Source: Valencia hispanica (taxonomy: Eukaryota > Chordata > Actinopteri > Cyprinodontiformes > Valenciidae). From it: a stretch of 64,000 nucleotides of DNA. Where the stretch lies: NCBI GenBank assembly GCA_963556495.2, contig OY747713.1:46240913-46304912 (forward strand). Reading direction: 5' to 3'. Positions within the stretch are counted from its first letter, which is position 1. Each line of letters opens with the position of its first letter. This document shows positions 1-12,173 of the stretch, piece after piece. The notes under the pieces were generated by a model. It saw only the letters and a program-made list of their open reading frames with translations, did not search any database and was not told the DNA's origin. The position numbers and the translations under genes are program-made.

Positions 1-2090
1 TCTGTTGAAACCTTTAAAAGTATTTACCCTTCCACCACATCCCCCTCATCTCCCAACTCCAGCTCAGTAAACAAGCTGGTAGATAATTTCCTTGTTAAAA
101 TCTCAGACATCAATGATTCCATTTCTCCGATTAAAGTGAAAGTAGTCTCAGGTAGAAAGAAGTCTCCGTGGACAAGTAATCCACTGGTACGTAGTGAAAA
201 GAGAGAGTGTCGACGAGCCGAGAGAAAATGGCGGAAAACTCGACTCCAGGTTCACTATGAGATCTACAAAGAGGGACTGAACAGATATCAGTTAACTTTG
301 AAAGAAGCTAGGGAATCTTTCTTTTCTGAAATCATGAGCAGAAACATTAATAATGCAAGGACTCTGTTTGCAACAGTGGAAAGACTAACTAATCATCCAG
401 TTACAGTAGCCCTTGAACTAAATTCTACCAGGGCCTGCAATGAATTTGCCAGCTTTTTCACTAAAAATATTTTAACAATTAGAAGGTCGGTATGTACCGC
501 AACACCAAACCAACCACCAATGTAATACCCAGCTAATACAAATGTAGAAAAACGGTCAGAATTTCATGAATTAAACCAAAAAAGCCTAGAAGAAATTATT
601 AACCAATTAAGCTCCTCCTCCTGCTGTCTTGATATCCTACCCACAGCTTTCCTTAAGAAGGTTTTCCCTGTCATTGGGTCTGATCTGATTAAAATAGTTA
701 ACTCATCCCTTCTGTCAGGTATCTTTCCCCAGGCTTTAAAAACAGCAGTTATTAAACCACTGCTAAAAAAGAATAATCTGGACAACATGTTAATGCAGAA
801 CTACAGGCCGATCTCTAATCTTCCATTCATCAGTAAAATTATTGAAAAAGCTGTGTTTCAGCGTTTAAATAGCTTCATAGCAATGACAAACCGCTTTGAT
901 GTTTTTCAGTCTGGTTTCTGTGCTCACCACAGCACTGAGACTGTCCTATTCAAAGTATTCAATGACATCCGGAAAAAAAATACAGACTGTGTTAGAACCA
1001 CAGTGCTGGTTCTGTTGGACCTCAGTGCAGCATTTGACACTGTTGATCATGATATTTTATTGGAACGACTGGAAAGCTGGGTCGGACTCTGGTACAGTAC
1101 TTGGCTGGTTTGAGTCTTATCTAAAGAACAGGGACTTCTTTGTTTCAATAGGAAACTTTTCATCAGAACGAACAGAAATCACATGTGGGGTGCCCCAGGG
1201 CTCCATCTTAGGGCCCCTCCTATCTAATATCTACATGCTCCCACTAGCCCAGATTATAACAACCAACACGATTAGCTACTATAACTCTGCAGATGATACT
1301 CAGCTTTACATTACAATGTCGCCAGGTGACTTTGAACCAATTCAAACCCTAAGTAAATGCATCGAGCAAATCAATGAATGGATGTGCCATAACTTTCTCC
1401 AGCTGAATAGAAACAAAACAGAAGTAATTACTTTTGGACCTAAAGAGGAACGATTAAGAGTCAGCACACAGCTTCAGTTAATACAGCTAGAAATTACTGA
1501 TTACGGAATTTAGGTGTAGTAATGGACTCAGAACTGAACCTCCAGGGTCACAAAAAGGCAATAACAAGATCAGCTTTCTATCACCTGAAGAACATTTCTA
1601 GGATTAAAGGTATGATGTCGCAACAGGACCTCAAAAAACTCATCCATGTGTTTATCTTTAGTCGGATTGATTACTGCAACAGCATCTTCGCAGGTTTGCC
1701 TAAAAAGTTAATCAGACAGCTGCAGCTGATCCAGAATGCTGCTGCTCGTGTTCCTCACTAGAACCAGGAAAGTAGAGCACATCACCCCAGTTCTAAAGTC
1801 CTTACACTGGCTCCCTGTAGCTCAGAGAATAGACTTCAAAATAATTTTACTAGTTTATAAATCAGTGAATGGCTTAGCACCAAAGTATATTAAAGATATG
1901 CTGTTACTATACCAACCCACCAGACCACTCAGGTCCTCTAATTCCAGTCTACTCAACCTTTATTGCTGTTTTTACTTTATATGCTTTGTGTTTAAATGCT
2001 GTTTTTATTTTACCCCTTAATCATGTAAAGCACCTTGAATCACCATGTTGTTGAAAGTGTGCTATACAAATAATATTGCCTTGCCTTGCC
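1..2090 (+). mobile_element. L2-type LINE, copy A, 5' cut by window edge, inactive
   Basis: A non-LTR retrotransposon coding for reverse transcriptase. Reading frames broken by stops and frameshifts (136-525, 787-1113, 896-1513, 1522-1761, 1736-2020) give, in order, the linker after the endonuclease, RT motifs NYRPISNLPFISKIIEK and [32 protein letters not shown], and a C-terminal region with RIDYCNSIFAGLPKK and LQLIQNAAARV. The catalytic palm reads NSADD instead of the usual YADD, a further sign of decay. The 3' end (about 2010-2090) has the L2 tail, a short TTGCC tandem repeat. Three relatives lie at 26950-28682, 47932-48735 and 59657-60560. L2 clade is assigned from motifs and tail; the exact family is not known to me. 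Confidence 0.9.
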
Positions 2091-2569
2091 TGCCTTATTC
2101 CTCCCGTTCACCTAATCAATCAATAACCACTTACCTGTTCTCCTCAGAACGCCTGGTCCTAAACCTCCTGACGACGTCCTTCCACTTCTTGATTCATTTT
2201 AACAAACTGTTAAAAAGTCTTTCACTGGTCTGTGGTTTTTGCTGCTTCAGAGTCCAACTAAAACCGTTAATCAAGACAGTATTCTTTAGTTAAGAGATAG
2301 TTCCTCCTACTATTGGTTCCTTCACTTTGTTCTGTTGTGTCCCATAAATTAATAAAACGGTAATTTAGAGGATCTTGTCTGTTTCTTCTTTATTTAAAAA
2401 TTCCTACATTTCCCAAAAGGCCTCTATCATGGCAAAACCCAATGAGAGGGAATGGGTTAAGAAGAACTGAAAGAGGCAACTGTTGAGAGAGCAGGCACAC
2501 ACTGGGGTTTAATGCAGTCAGACTGTGTGTGTGTTCTTGTATAGCTACCCTATTTAGGACCTTCTCTGG
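2091..2569. other. unclassified AT-rich sequence after the L2 tail
   Basis: No coding signal or repeat that I recognise. The stretch 2100-2365 ends in an AATAAAA-like run and could be a decayed retroelement end, but there are no flanking duplications that I can see. Confidence 0.3.
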
Positions 2570-2831
2570 CATATTCTCTAACCTTCTGAAGACCGATGGA
2601 CCTTGTAGGGACCAAAGCCTGGTCCTAATATGGTGGACCCCCTTTTTTAGGGTTAGGGGTTAGGTTTAGAGGTATGCTGTGAATTATGTTTTGGTTAAGG
2701 TTAGGGTTGGGAATAAACTGGTAATGGTTAGGGTTAGGGTAAGGGTTTGGTTAGGCATAAATGTAGCTATTAAAATGAATGGAAGTCAATATAAAGTCCT
2801 AATTTGGATAGCAATATAGACTTGTTTGTGT

Positions 2832-2868
<37 letters not shown>

Positions 2869-2880
2869 CGCGTTGTAATA
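2570..2880 (+). repeat. telomere-like TTAGGG-rich minisatellite block with (TG)n
   Basis: Contains about ten scattered copies of GGTTAGG/TTAGGG variants between 2646 and 2755, then the phrase ATGGAAGTCAATA (2780-2792) and a TG tract at 2827-2872. The same arrangement, including the words TGGTGTGAATTA-like, GGTTAGGG and ATGGAAGTCAATA followed by (TG)n, recurs twice in tandem at 36823-37379. It is therefore a dispersed repeat and not a telomere. Confidence 0.75.
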
Positions 2881-3360
2881 GATTAAAGCAATAAACAAAC
2901 TAACACTTGCTGATGACCCTCTTCACAGAAGCCACACTCACCTTGTTCTGAGGAGGAGGCGCAGCTTTGCTGTAGTTTCAGTCTCTAACCGCCTTGCAAA
3001 ATCAGCAAAGTGGAGCAACAGTGGCAGAGTTAATTATGGTTGACACATCAGGGGGAAGGGGGGAGGGGAAGTCCTCCTCACCCTCCATGTGCTGCAGCAG
3101 GAAGACTCGAGCAGAAAAGGAGAAGTCGGCCACGCTTGGATGGTAGCGTAACATTTGCAGAGAGGTCGCTGATCGATGTTTGTAAAAAGACCAAAGTTAT
3201 TCTGTGAATGAGCAGGTGACGGGTCTGCATGATGAATCAGGATAATCAGGGAAGCTGTTCTCGCTGATGGAAACCAAAAACCATGCACTCTGTTCCAGAT
3301 GAAGGGATCAGTCAATCTAGACCTATTCTTTTAAAGTATGTCACCACAAACGACAGCGCT
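2881..3360. other. unclassified sequence, nothing recognised
   Basis: Holds open frames under 100 residues on both strands with no family resemblance. A G-rich purine patch lies at 3050-3068. No repeat copy of it was noticed elsewhere in the window. Confidence 0.3.
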
Positions 3361-4949
3361 GAAAAAAAATATTTGCCTCCTCTACAGATTTCCTCTGGTT
3401 TTCATGTCAAACATAATCGTCTAGGTCATCAAGCAAAGATAACCTGAATAAATACAAAAGTAATTTTAAAGTATGATTTTCTTTATTAAACCAACAAAGC
3501 TATCCAAACCAAACCAGATCCTGTGTGAAATAGTATTTACGCCCTAAACTTTATAACTGATTATTTCACCCTTTGCAGCAACAGCTGCCATCAAGTGTTT
3601 CTGATAACTGGTAAGAGTCTTTTACGTTGAAATGGGGGAAGGTTGTCCCACTCTGCTTTACAGAATTGTTTCAATTCAGACACATTGATGAGTTCCCAGC
3701 ATGAATGATCTATTTAAGTCCTCCCACAGCATCTCAGTCTATTTAAGTCCTCCCACAGCATCTCAGTCTATTTAAGTCCACACGTTTTGACTAGACCACT
3801 TTAACACCTTCCCTTTGTTTAAGCCTGGTATTCTTTAAATCATTGTCCTGCTACATGAGCTCTAACCTAAAGTCACAAACTGATGGTCGGACATTGTCCA
3901 TCAGGACTTTATGCTAGAGCGAAGAATTCATGGTTCCATCAGTTACAGCAAGGTCTAGGTCCTGGTGCAGCAAAGCAGCCTCAGACAATCACACTACCAC
4001 CACCGTTATGTTTGACTGTATTTTCCTGTGACCAAAGGTGTCAAGTAACGAAGTGCAAATACTTCGTTACCTTTCTTAAGTAGAAATTTTGGGTATTTAC
4101 ACTTTACTGAAGTAATTATCTATGGCCGTACTTTTTACTTCTACTCCTTACATTTTAAAAATAGCCTCGTTATTCCTGTTTCATTTAGTCTTTTATTAAG
4201 AAGACAAACAAAAAACGATCTAAAAATGCGCCAACTGGATAGAATTTGACTGCGGTTTGATCATAATTTTAAACATCTACCATTCGGACACCCCGCTTGT
4301 ATGCGATCCATTGCGTACTGTGCACACGGGTCCCGTTAACCGAGTATTTTCCATATTAGTCCGTTTTTTGTTGTTTTTTTTACAACGGTGCAGGAAAATC
4401 CGAAAGCCACTTTTCATTTTGACAGATTATAATTCACACCCCTGACCATTTGGTGCAGACGCGCGGACATTTTTAGGTTTGAGTTGAAGCGCGGAGTACA
4501 AGTAACTGAATCAATAAATTAAGAAGAAGATTTCCATGAAGCCATCTGAGTATCATGTCAGACCGGGAGGCTTTGGAACGTGACTGTTACCGGTGCGGCT
4601 GGTTAAAGACGCACTTCAAAGAGCGCGGTGTTGTGCCATCCAGCCGTGGAAAAGGAGCGCATGCTCCGACATTTTCTGCTGCTGAAGTGATATGAAGCTG
4701 GGCTCAGAGAGTCTTTCCGACTTCTGATCACTTGAATCAGAGAAATGTTCCCTGATTTCCAAACTTTGGCGGAAGTGGAGCTTTTAGCTCCAGTCTCTAG
4801 TGCGTCAGCGGGGATTCAGCCTCTAGAACGGTGGTTCCCAACCTGAGGTTCGTATGCCAAAGTCTTACAACCTCAGCACAGACAAGATTGTGCAGACCGA
4901 TGCAATCTCTAATGACCCCCTAAATAACTTTATTTCAGACACACAATTG

Positions 4950-5790
4950 GTCCATAGATAAAAAAATAAAAGTATGGAAGAAGTACAATACAATAAATGG
5001 CATAGCTTACAATAAAATTTATGAAAGACTAAAATGCCAGTGTTTCCAAAGACCAGACCTATATCTGTGGCAGCTTTTCTTAGGACTGGTTAGTGCCAGT
5101 ATGATTCCATTTTCAGATTTGTCCAAACGACACATGAATTTAAACATGAATTGCCTTAATAAGGCTCCACAGGTGGGAACACCAGAGTTAACAAAAAGCT
5201 GACTAGCACTTTGCCATCTTGGGACACGAAGGAGGAGCCTCATGGCATCATTGTAGGCTACAGAGAGGCTACTGTTCTTATATCGCCACCACAAATGTGC
5301 TGTGTACATAGGAGTACAGTAGGATCTAAATAAAAAATATTTAACATTAGGTGAGCACATGCTAAATTTTCGCAGCAACATGTTGGCTTAGGCACATAAT
5401 TTGCAGCACTGTCTGTACAGATCTCTGTCATCACTCATATCATCAGTTATGATATGGCCCAGATATTTTTTTTTTTACACCTCTTCAGAGGCTGATCACT
5501 CAAGTAGAAATCAGGAAAAATTAGTCTCCTGTCCTCCTTGGTTCTGACAATCATGAAATTACTCTTGCTGGAATTGTATCTGATGTCAAAATCATTACCA
5601 TACTTTAAACACAACTTTAATAATTGCTGCAACACAGCACTGTACAGGCTTAGCACTACCAGATCATCGGCATACATTAGGTGGTTGACGACAGAGTTTC
5701 CCACAAGACAGCCCGTCTTACAAACATTCAACAAGTTGGACAAATCATCCAAATAGACATTAAAAAGGTAAGGAGACAGAATTCCATTTA
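4950..5790 (-). mobile_element. non-LTR retrotransposon fragment (RT palm to C-terminus) inside the hAT element
   Basis: Two minus-strand frames, 5447-5752 and 5019-5381, are in LINE order. The first has the RT palm motif LMYADDLVVLSL, and the second has the C-terminal YCTPMYTAHLWWRYK and AYNDAMRLLLRVPRW stretch typical of fish Jockey/RTE-group elements. The 3' side (about 4950) has a degenerate A/T tail. The 5' half is missing, as expected for a truncated LINE insertion. I cannot name the clade with certainty. Confidence 0.75.
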
Positions 5791-5838
5791 TTTTTTTAAT
5801 TTTATTTATTTTTTTATTTTATTTTAATTTTATTTATT

Positions 5839-5843
<5 letters not shown>

Positions 5844-5879
<36 letters not shown>
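5844..5879. repeat. (TA)n microsatellite
   Basis: An uninterrupted run of TA dinucleotides of about 36 bases, preceded by a TTTTATTTA-rich stretch from 5785. Confidence 0.95.
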
Positions 5880-5880
<1 letters not shown>

Positions 5881-6413
5881 TTATTAATGCTCAGTAGTCC
5901 ACATATGGTTCTGTAATGTAACTGCATTGCACTAAAATTAATACATTTTAATGGGCATATATGCAGCTGAAACAGGTAGCCTAGTGTGTCCCAAATGTTT
6001 CAAAATTAAATTTTTTATATAACATTGTAATAATTATGGCCTTTCTTTTTTTGGGGTGTGTGGTTTAAGCTTTATTATTTAATGTCATCGTTTAAAATAC
6101 ATTACTTTTACTTTTATACTTTAAGTAGTTTTGAATCAAGTACTTTTTTACTTTTACTTGAGTAAAAAAACTTGACTTGATACTTCAACTTCTACAGAAG
6201 TCTTTTTAAACCCTAGTATCTATACTTCTACTTGAGTATTGAATGTGAATACTTTTGACACCTCTGCCTATGACAGTATCTTAATTTTGTGCCAAATTTA
6301 ACCAGAAGTCTTGAGGAAGATCAAGATGTTTTTTAGTAAATGTGAGATGGGTCTTTGTGATCTGGTCTTAGAACTGTCCTATGGACACCATTATTGCCCA
6401 GTCTCTCTTTCTT

Positions 6414-7220
6414 TTTTTGAAAAGTTTTTGTGGCCACAGTGGGCTTTATTGACAGTGGATAGAGTTTAGAAACGGGAGAGTGTCATGTTTCGTGAGAGAG
6501 AGGACCCAAATGCAGAAAATTAAGGAAATACAATTTAATAGAACAAAGGAACCTTAAACTTACAAAACCTCAGGGAAAACAGGGAAACATGGAGACCAGG
6601 AAACGCAGGAAATAGACCGGGAAGGTTGACGAGGGAAGACTGACGACGAACCAGCGAATAGTGACAGGATGAGAGCAGAATATATACTGAGGAGGGAAAT
6701 GAGGAAGTGACAGAGGAGACCAAGAACCAATTAGTAAAGACAGATGCAGGTGAGGGCAATTAGTTGAACTGGGTGAGGAGCAGAGTGGCAGGGAGACAAC
6801 AAGAAAGGCAAGGGAAACAGAAAACTCTTAAGAAATTAGAAACTACCTAAAGATATGGCTAGGAGGGGAATCTAAAGGGAAACTTAAGGAAACACTGGAG
6901 AACAGAATGAAGAAATAAATTAGGAGACAAACTAAGCAAACACAAATGAGAAGGTGGACACAGAAGCAAAAGGGTGAAAAACATCTAAGAGCAAGCAGAA
7001 ATACGGAAACAAGGAAGTGCCAGAAATAACTAATAAAGACAAGGATTAACCTAACATGATGATAAAACTAAATAAGGAAAAGAACTAACAAAAACACAAA
7101 CACCTAACATCATGACAGAGAGAGGTGTGTGGGGTGGAATCGAACCTCTGGACAACTGTGTCGAGGACTGGGGCCTCTGAACATGGGGCGCCTGTCTTAA
7201 CCTCTCTGCTATGCGACACC
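6414..7220 (-). mobile_element. tRNA-derived SINE, split by a 637-bp element
   Basis: Minus-strand SINE in two parts, 7118-7220 (tRNA-like head) and 6414-6480 (body and tail). On the minus strand the head has an A-box-like stretch and a B box GGTTCGATTCC (plus strand 7136-7146). The body matches the SINE at 15039-15229 (shared words TATCCACTG and GGCCAC). The T-run after 6413 is the A tail in reverse. A perfect 17-bp duplication, CCCAGTCTCTCTTTCTT, lies at 6397-6413 and 7221-7237, proving insertion into the Tc1 relic. It is a pol III-type pseudogene, not a working tRNA. Confidence 0.9.
6481..7117 (-). mobile_element. solo-LTR-like element (TG...CA) inside the SINE
   Basis: The ends are TGTCATG (6481) and CATGACA (ending 7117), so TG...CA with a 7-bp inverted repeat, flanked by GAGAG on both sides (6476-6480 and 7118-7122). 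That is the LTR-type 5-bp duplication, although the local GA repeat weakens it. On the minus strand there is a TATA-box-like TATATATTCTG near 6680 and an ATTAAA-like signal close to the end. No coding part of a retroelement is next to it, so a solo LTR is the simplest call; a hAT-type MITE is the alternative. Confidence 0.6.
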
Positions 7221-7306
7221 CCCAGTCTCTCTTTCTTATTGTTGAATCATGAACTTTGACCTTAACTGAGGCAGTGAGGCATGCAGAGCTTTAGATGTTG
7301 TTATTT

Positions 7307-7800
7307 AGCTCGTTCGATCGCCTGTTCTGTGTGCACCGTGCGTGGTCGGTTCATTGGCGGGTTTGACCGGCCCTGGCCTTTGTTGGATGCCTGGTCTCGG
7401 CGCTCTGCATTGCGTGGGATCGGGACTCAGTCCCATGTTGGGTCCCTGCTGGGGGGTGGGGCACCCCTGGGCCCCGGCTCTCCCGGTCCATGGACCGGCG
7501 CGGCTGGTTGCCGGCGGGCCCGTGGGCTCGTCACTGCTGCCCCCCGGGCCCCTGCGTAGTAGCCGCTGGACGTTCCCCTGGGGTTCTCCTTTGCTCCTCT
7601 CTTGGGGGATGAGGCCGGCCCCGCCCGGGGCTCTGGGGGTCCTTTGGTCGTCTTGGCTCCGATCTCCTTCATGTCTGCATCGATTCCTGGGAGACGGATT
7701 GATGCCTGCTCACACCAACTATCGAACACTCTTATGGAGAAAACTTATATGCACCAGCATGCTAACACACACACAGATGTGGGGTCTCTGGTGTTTACAG
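7307..7800. repeat. GC-rich block, also present at 60712-61247
   Basis: Strongly GC- and CpG-rich. From about 7435 to 7797 it matches 60892-61247 nearly word for word, including GGGTCCCTGCTGGGG, CTCGTCACTGCTGCCCCC, GGGAGACGGATTGATGCC and ATGTGGGGTCTCTGGTGTTT. Long open frames here on both strands (up to 177 residues) come from the base composition and are not genes. It may be a retroelement UTR (5' UTR of a plus-strand element or 3' UTR of the L1). Confidence 0.8.
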
Positions 7801-7809
7801 ATACAGACA

Positions 7810-10800
7810 TTAATTATGTCTAAAAATAAAATGCGATCCCCCTTTATGCAACAGCACACCAAGGTCCCGTGGTAGGTAGTCTAGCAAAGGCCTCCATATC
7901 CTGCAGAATGCGTCACCTTTGCCCCCCATAGTGGCACTAAGACGTTCCATTGGTAACACTTTAAATATTTCTCTATACCATTGTGTAACAGTGGGGGGTT
8001 GTCTCTGAATCCATTGAAACAGTACACATCGCCTTGCTAAATGTAAAAGTTTACATAACAATAACATTTGTACCGAGGATAGGGAGAGCCCTTCTACAGA
8101 TAGACCCAGTATGAACAGCACCGGGTCCAGAGGGATCGTCTGGTGGAAGATTGAGCAAAGTTCTGTGGCAATATTTTTCCAAAACCTGTTAGTTAAAGGA
8201 CATTGCCACATGCAATGATAGTAAGTCCCCACACCCGTGTTGCACTTCACACAAAGAGGAGAAATCTGAGGATGAATTTTATTTAAAAACTCTGGGGTAT
8301 GCTGCAGTCTATGTAAGATTCTATATTGGCTTTCTCGAAGTCTGTTACAGGAGAACAATCTCCTGGCTGATCTAAAAGCTTTGGACCATGCTTCCGAACT
8401 AAGCTCGACTTCAAGGTCGGTTTCCCACCAGACCCTTGCCTTATCAGTAGTTACAAAATTCAAAGACAATATTTTCCCATAACAGAGGGAGACAAATTTC
8501 TTTTTTGTGATTATTTCCTCATTAAATTTAAGGAGGAAACTTTCAATGGGATTCAGAACCGGTTGATTAGCTGGAAATTTAACAGAGTTTACTAAATGTC
8601 TTATCTGCAGATACCCAAAGAAGTGTTTCTGTGGTAGTTGAATTTGGATTTGATTAAAGGCCATTAAGCTACTCTTTTCAAACAAATCACAAATGAGTCT
8701 TATATTCTTTGAGTGCCAGTCATCAAATATACTATTGCCAATGCCTGGAGGGAAAGATTTATTCCTAATAAGAGGCTGCAATGCACTAGACAAACCCCTT
8801 CTTCCGGCGTGGGCAGCAATATTATGCCAAATCTTTAGTGTAGGCATCAGGATAGAATTATTCCTGACACTAAGAGGGAGGTCAGCCAAGTCGATAGCTA
8901 ATAGACTAAGAAGCGAAAGAGGGTCACAGCACCGAGTATCTACCGGGGGCCCACTTTGGTGTAAAAAAGCCTGTAACCACCCTGAGATTATTTGTGCATG
9001 GCAAGCCCAATGATAATATAGAAGGTTAGGAAGTGCCTGCCCCCCCCCCTCATCTGTAGGTAGTTGTAAAATTTGTATCTTTAGTCTAGATTTCTTCCCA
9101 TGCCATATAAATTTAGAGAGATATCCCTCAATCTCTATGAATGTCTTTCTGTTAATCCTGAGAGGAAGCATTTGTATAGGGTATAATATTCTGGGTAAAA
9201 CATTCATCTTGATTAAACTTATTCTACCCATCCAGGAAAGGGGGAGGTCAAACCACCTATTGAGATCATCCTTGATTGAGGCCACAATTGGTTTAAAGTT
9301 TAACCTGTACAGCTCTGTCACGTCTGTGGACACCCTAATACCTAAATATGTAAAACCTGTGGTTGACCACCTAAAAGGAAAATTAGGAGGAGCGTCCCAT
9401 CTCCCCCCTCACCCAGTGGCATGGCTTCAGATTTATCATAATTTATTTTATACCCTGAGAAAAGGCTAAATTGGTTAATAATATTTATCAGTGCAGGGAT
9501 AGATGTTTCAGGCTTAGTAATAAAGAGCAGCACGTCATCTGCGTAAAGAGAAATTCTGTATTCAGAATCCAACAAGGTTACCCCGCTGATCCTAGGGTCA
9601 GTTCTTATGGCCTCTGCTAGTGGCTCCAATGCGAGTGCGAACAATAGAGGGGAAAGGGGGCATCCCTGACGCGTTCCTCTACCCAGCGGGAAAACATCCG
9701 AGACCGAACCGTTAACCAGTACCTTTGCAGCTGAAGCCCCATACGACAGTTTGACCCATTTGACAAAATCCGATCCCAACCCGAATCTATCCAACACGTC
9801 GAATAGATACTCCCACTCCACCCGGTCAAATGCCTTCTCAGCGTCCAATGAAATTGCAAGCGCCCTACAACTAGTATTTTGAGAGAACTGCACAACATTT
9901 AGGAGTCGACGTACGTTGGAGCGGGAGCACCTACCTTTAACAAAGCCTGTTTGGTCAGACCCTATTAGAACCGGCAGAACCTCTTCCAATCGTCTAGACA
10001 AAATCTTGGACAGGATCTTGCAATCCACACCAAGTAGACTTATAGGTCTATAAGATGTACACTCATCTGCAGGTTTATCCTTCTTTAATATTAGGGATAT
10101 GTGGGAAAGATTTAAGGTGGGTGGAAGTGTGCCTCTCTCTCAAGACTCTACATACATATTTAATAAAGGACCCACAATGTGTTTACACATTTTTTTGTAA
10201 AATTCTGGCCCAAACCCATCAGGGCCTGGAGCCTTCCGACTCTGCAAGGAGTTGATTGCATCTAGAATTTCTTGAGCCCCGATGGGTCTGCCAAGATCTA
10301 ATCGACTTTCCTCAGATAATATAGGGATATTAATATTATCAAGAAACAGTTTTCTAGCGTCCACAGTATTATGACCCTCAGGAGAGTACAAGCCCTGATA
10401 GAACTCCTTCATTGTTGCATTGATAAGTTTAGTCTCGTATTGTGAGATAAATTTCTTATCTTTTAGAGAGGGTATTGCATAAGAGCCACCTTTTCCCTGG
10501 GCAAGTCGGGCGAGTAGGCGTCCAGGTTTATTGCCCGATTCAAATAATCTATGTTTTGCATAGAATATTGCCGTCTCTGCTTTCTGAGTTAGTAGTTGGT
10601 CCAGGGCAGATCTGGCTGCTTCCAGTTTTTTGAGCACAGTGACAGACGAGGACTTCTTGAACTCCTTCTCCAAATTAATAATGTCACGTTCAAGTACTAA
10701 TTGTTTGGCTAGGGTGCTCTTTTTTTTCGCTGAGGTAAACGAGATAATTGAGCCCCTGAGAAATGCCTTGCCTGTCTCCCATAAAATAGAAGCACTAACC

Positions 10801-11636
10801 TCTGGTGTATCATTTGTAGAAAGAAAAAGTTCCCATTGATCTTCTAAATATTCTACAAATTTGGGGTCACTAAGGAGAGCTGGATTTAGCCGCCAGTGTC
10901 TACACAAAGGATCATGATAAGGTGGTAATATTACCATTGAAACTGATGAGTGGTCAGAGAGAGAGCATGTATTAATTGTACAACCATGAGTTCTGTAGAG
11001 GACAGACCTAGATACAAACATGTAATCAATTCTAGAAAAGGAAAAGTGGGGCCGTGAAAAAAATGTAAAATCTTTCACTTGTGGATTACAGATTCTCCAT
11101 GCATCAAAAAGGCCAAGATCCGAGCATAAGTCCATTGTAGCCTTTGCCATTTTTGAAGGTGATTGAGATTTTGGTGGATTGTAATCAGTTTCAGGACTCA
11201 AACCACAGTTAAAATCACCCCCTATTATTACATGGTTCTGACATATAGATGAGGCCTTTGCCAAAAAGTTTGAATAAAACATTCTATTGAAGGTATTTGG
11301 TGTATCAACACTACCTAATAAAATGTGTTCCCCATTTAAAAGCCCACTAATCAAGATAAACCGCCCGTCTGTATCTCTTACTATAGTATTTAGAATGAGG
11401 GGTACATTTTTATGAATTAATATTGCAACGCCTCTACTTTTAGAGTTGAAAGAGGAATAGTATATTTGTCCCACCCAATCACGCTTGAGTTTTAAGTGTT
11501 CAGAATCTGTTAGGTGAGACTCTTGCAGTAACGCAATCTGCACTCCATCTTTTTTGAGTGAGGAAAACATTTTACGTCTCTAAATAACGTGATTAATTCC
11601 CTTGACATTAAGAGTTACAATTTTTATACTACTCAT
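7810..11636 (-). pseudogene. L1-type LINE ORF2 (endonuclease and reverse transcriptase), broken
   Basis: Second ORF of an L1-superfamily LINE. The ATG at 11636 is chosen because MSSIKIVTLNVKGINHVI begins there, the usual endonuclease start. Domains in order: APE-type endonuclease with LLQESHLTD, IIGGDFNC and SRIDYMF/LSDHSSV (about 11.0-11.6 kb); RT with KAPGPDGF, LDAEKAFDRVEW, GTRQGCPLSPLLF and the catalytic YADD (plus strand 9534-9545); then a C-terminal Cys region (CVKCNTGVGTYYHCMWQC). Three visible breaks: TAG at 11580-11582, TGA at 10140-10142, and a frameshift near 9.34-9.40 kb beside a C run. Otherwise nearly full length, so this is a fairly young, dead copy. Its protein would nick DNA and prime cDNA synthesis at the target. 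Confidence 0.92.
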
Positions 11637-12173
11637 TATAAAAATATTCAGTCATTGGACAAGAATTGTGAACCCAAAATGAACAAAATGACCCCTCGTG
11701 ATAAACCTGTGGTATAAAATAGCTGTGCCGACAAGAACTGAGCCATCATAAACTAATGGCAAAAGAACTCTTATAAACATAACAAACTGCATTATAATAT
11801 AGAAATTGGAGTGAACGTCACTATATCACAACAAAAAAAAACACCTACTGAGTGGTATTACAGACCCAAGTGTAGCCAGAAGAAGTGACACTCCACGGGA
11901 GGACAGAGAAAAAAAGAAGAAGAAAAATTCAATACCTCCACCCCCGCTTCCCGGACCTGAATAAAATCGGATTACTGTCCATTGTGAAACCATAGTAGAG
12001 ACTCAGTAAACAATTAGTACTGTATAGCTTACTATATATTAGCCCTAACATATTAGCACATTGAAGCTGCCTTAAATACAGTGGATTTACGTGGTGGTGA
12101 GCTGAACCCATATATTGTCCCAGCTTAATTCCAGCAATGTCACAGTTTATACAGGAAAGGTATTGGTTGTATT

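Larger units (their letters stand above)
4033..6266. mobile_element. Tol2-like hAT element, non-autonomous
   Basis: Terminal inverted repeats CAAAGGTGTCAAG (4033) and CTTTTGACACCTCTG (ending 6266). Subterminal DNA on both sides is full of the words ACTTTTACTT and AAGTAC, as in Tol2-type hAT ends. The flanks are an 8-bp target duplication with one mismatch, CCTGTGAC (4025-4032) and CCTATGAC (6267-6274); 8 bp is the hAT length. No hAT transposase is visible inside. The interior holds a LINE fragment (about 4950-5790) and a TA microsatellite. Confidence 0.85.

Noticed and set aside
2390..3315. Small frames 2390-2572 and 3034-3315 (minus) as genes
   Set aside because: Under 100 residues, no motifs, and one begins in a low-complexity region.
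7281..7875. Long open frames in the GC-rich block (up to 177 residues, both strands), and again at 60756-61227
   Set aside because: Frames overlap on several phases, are Gly/Pro/Arg-rich without motifs, and the block is a dispersed repeat.
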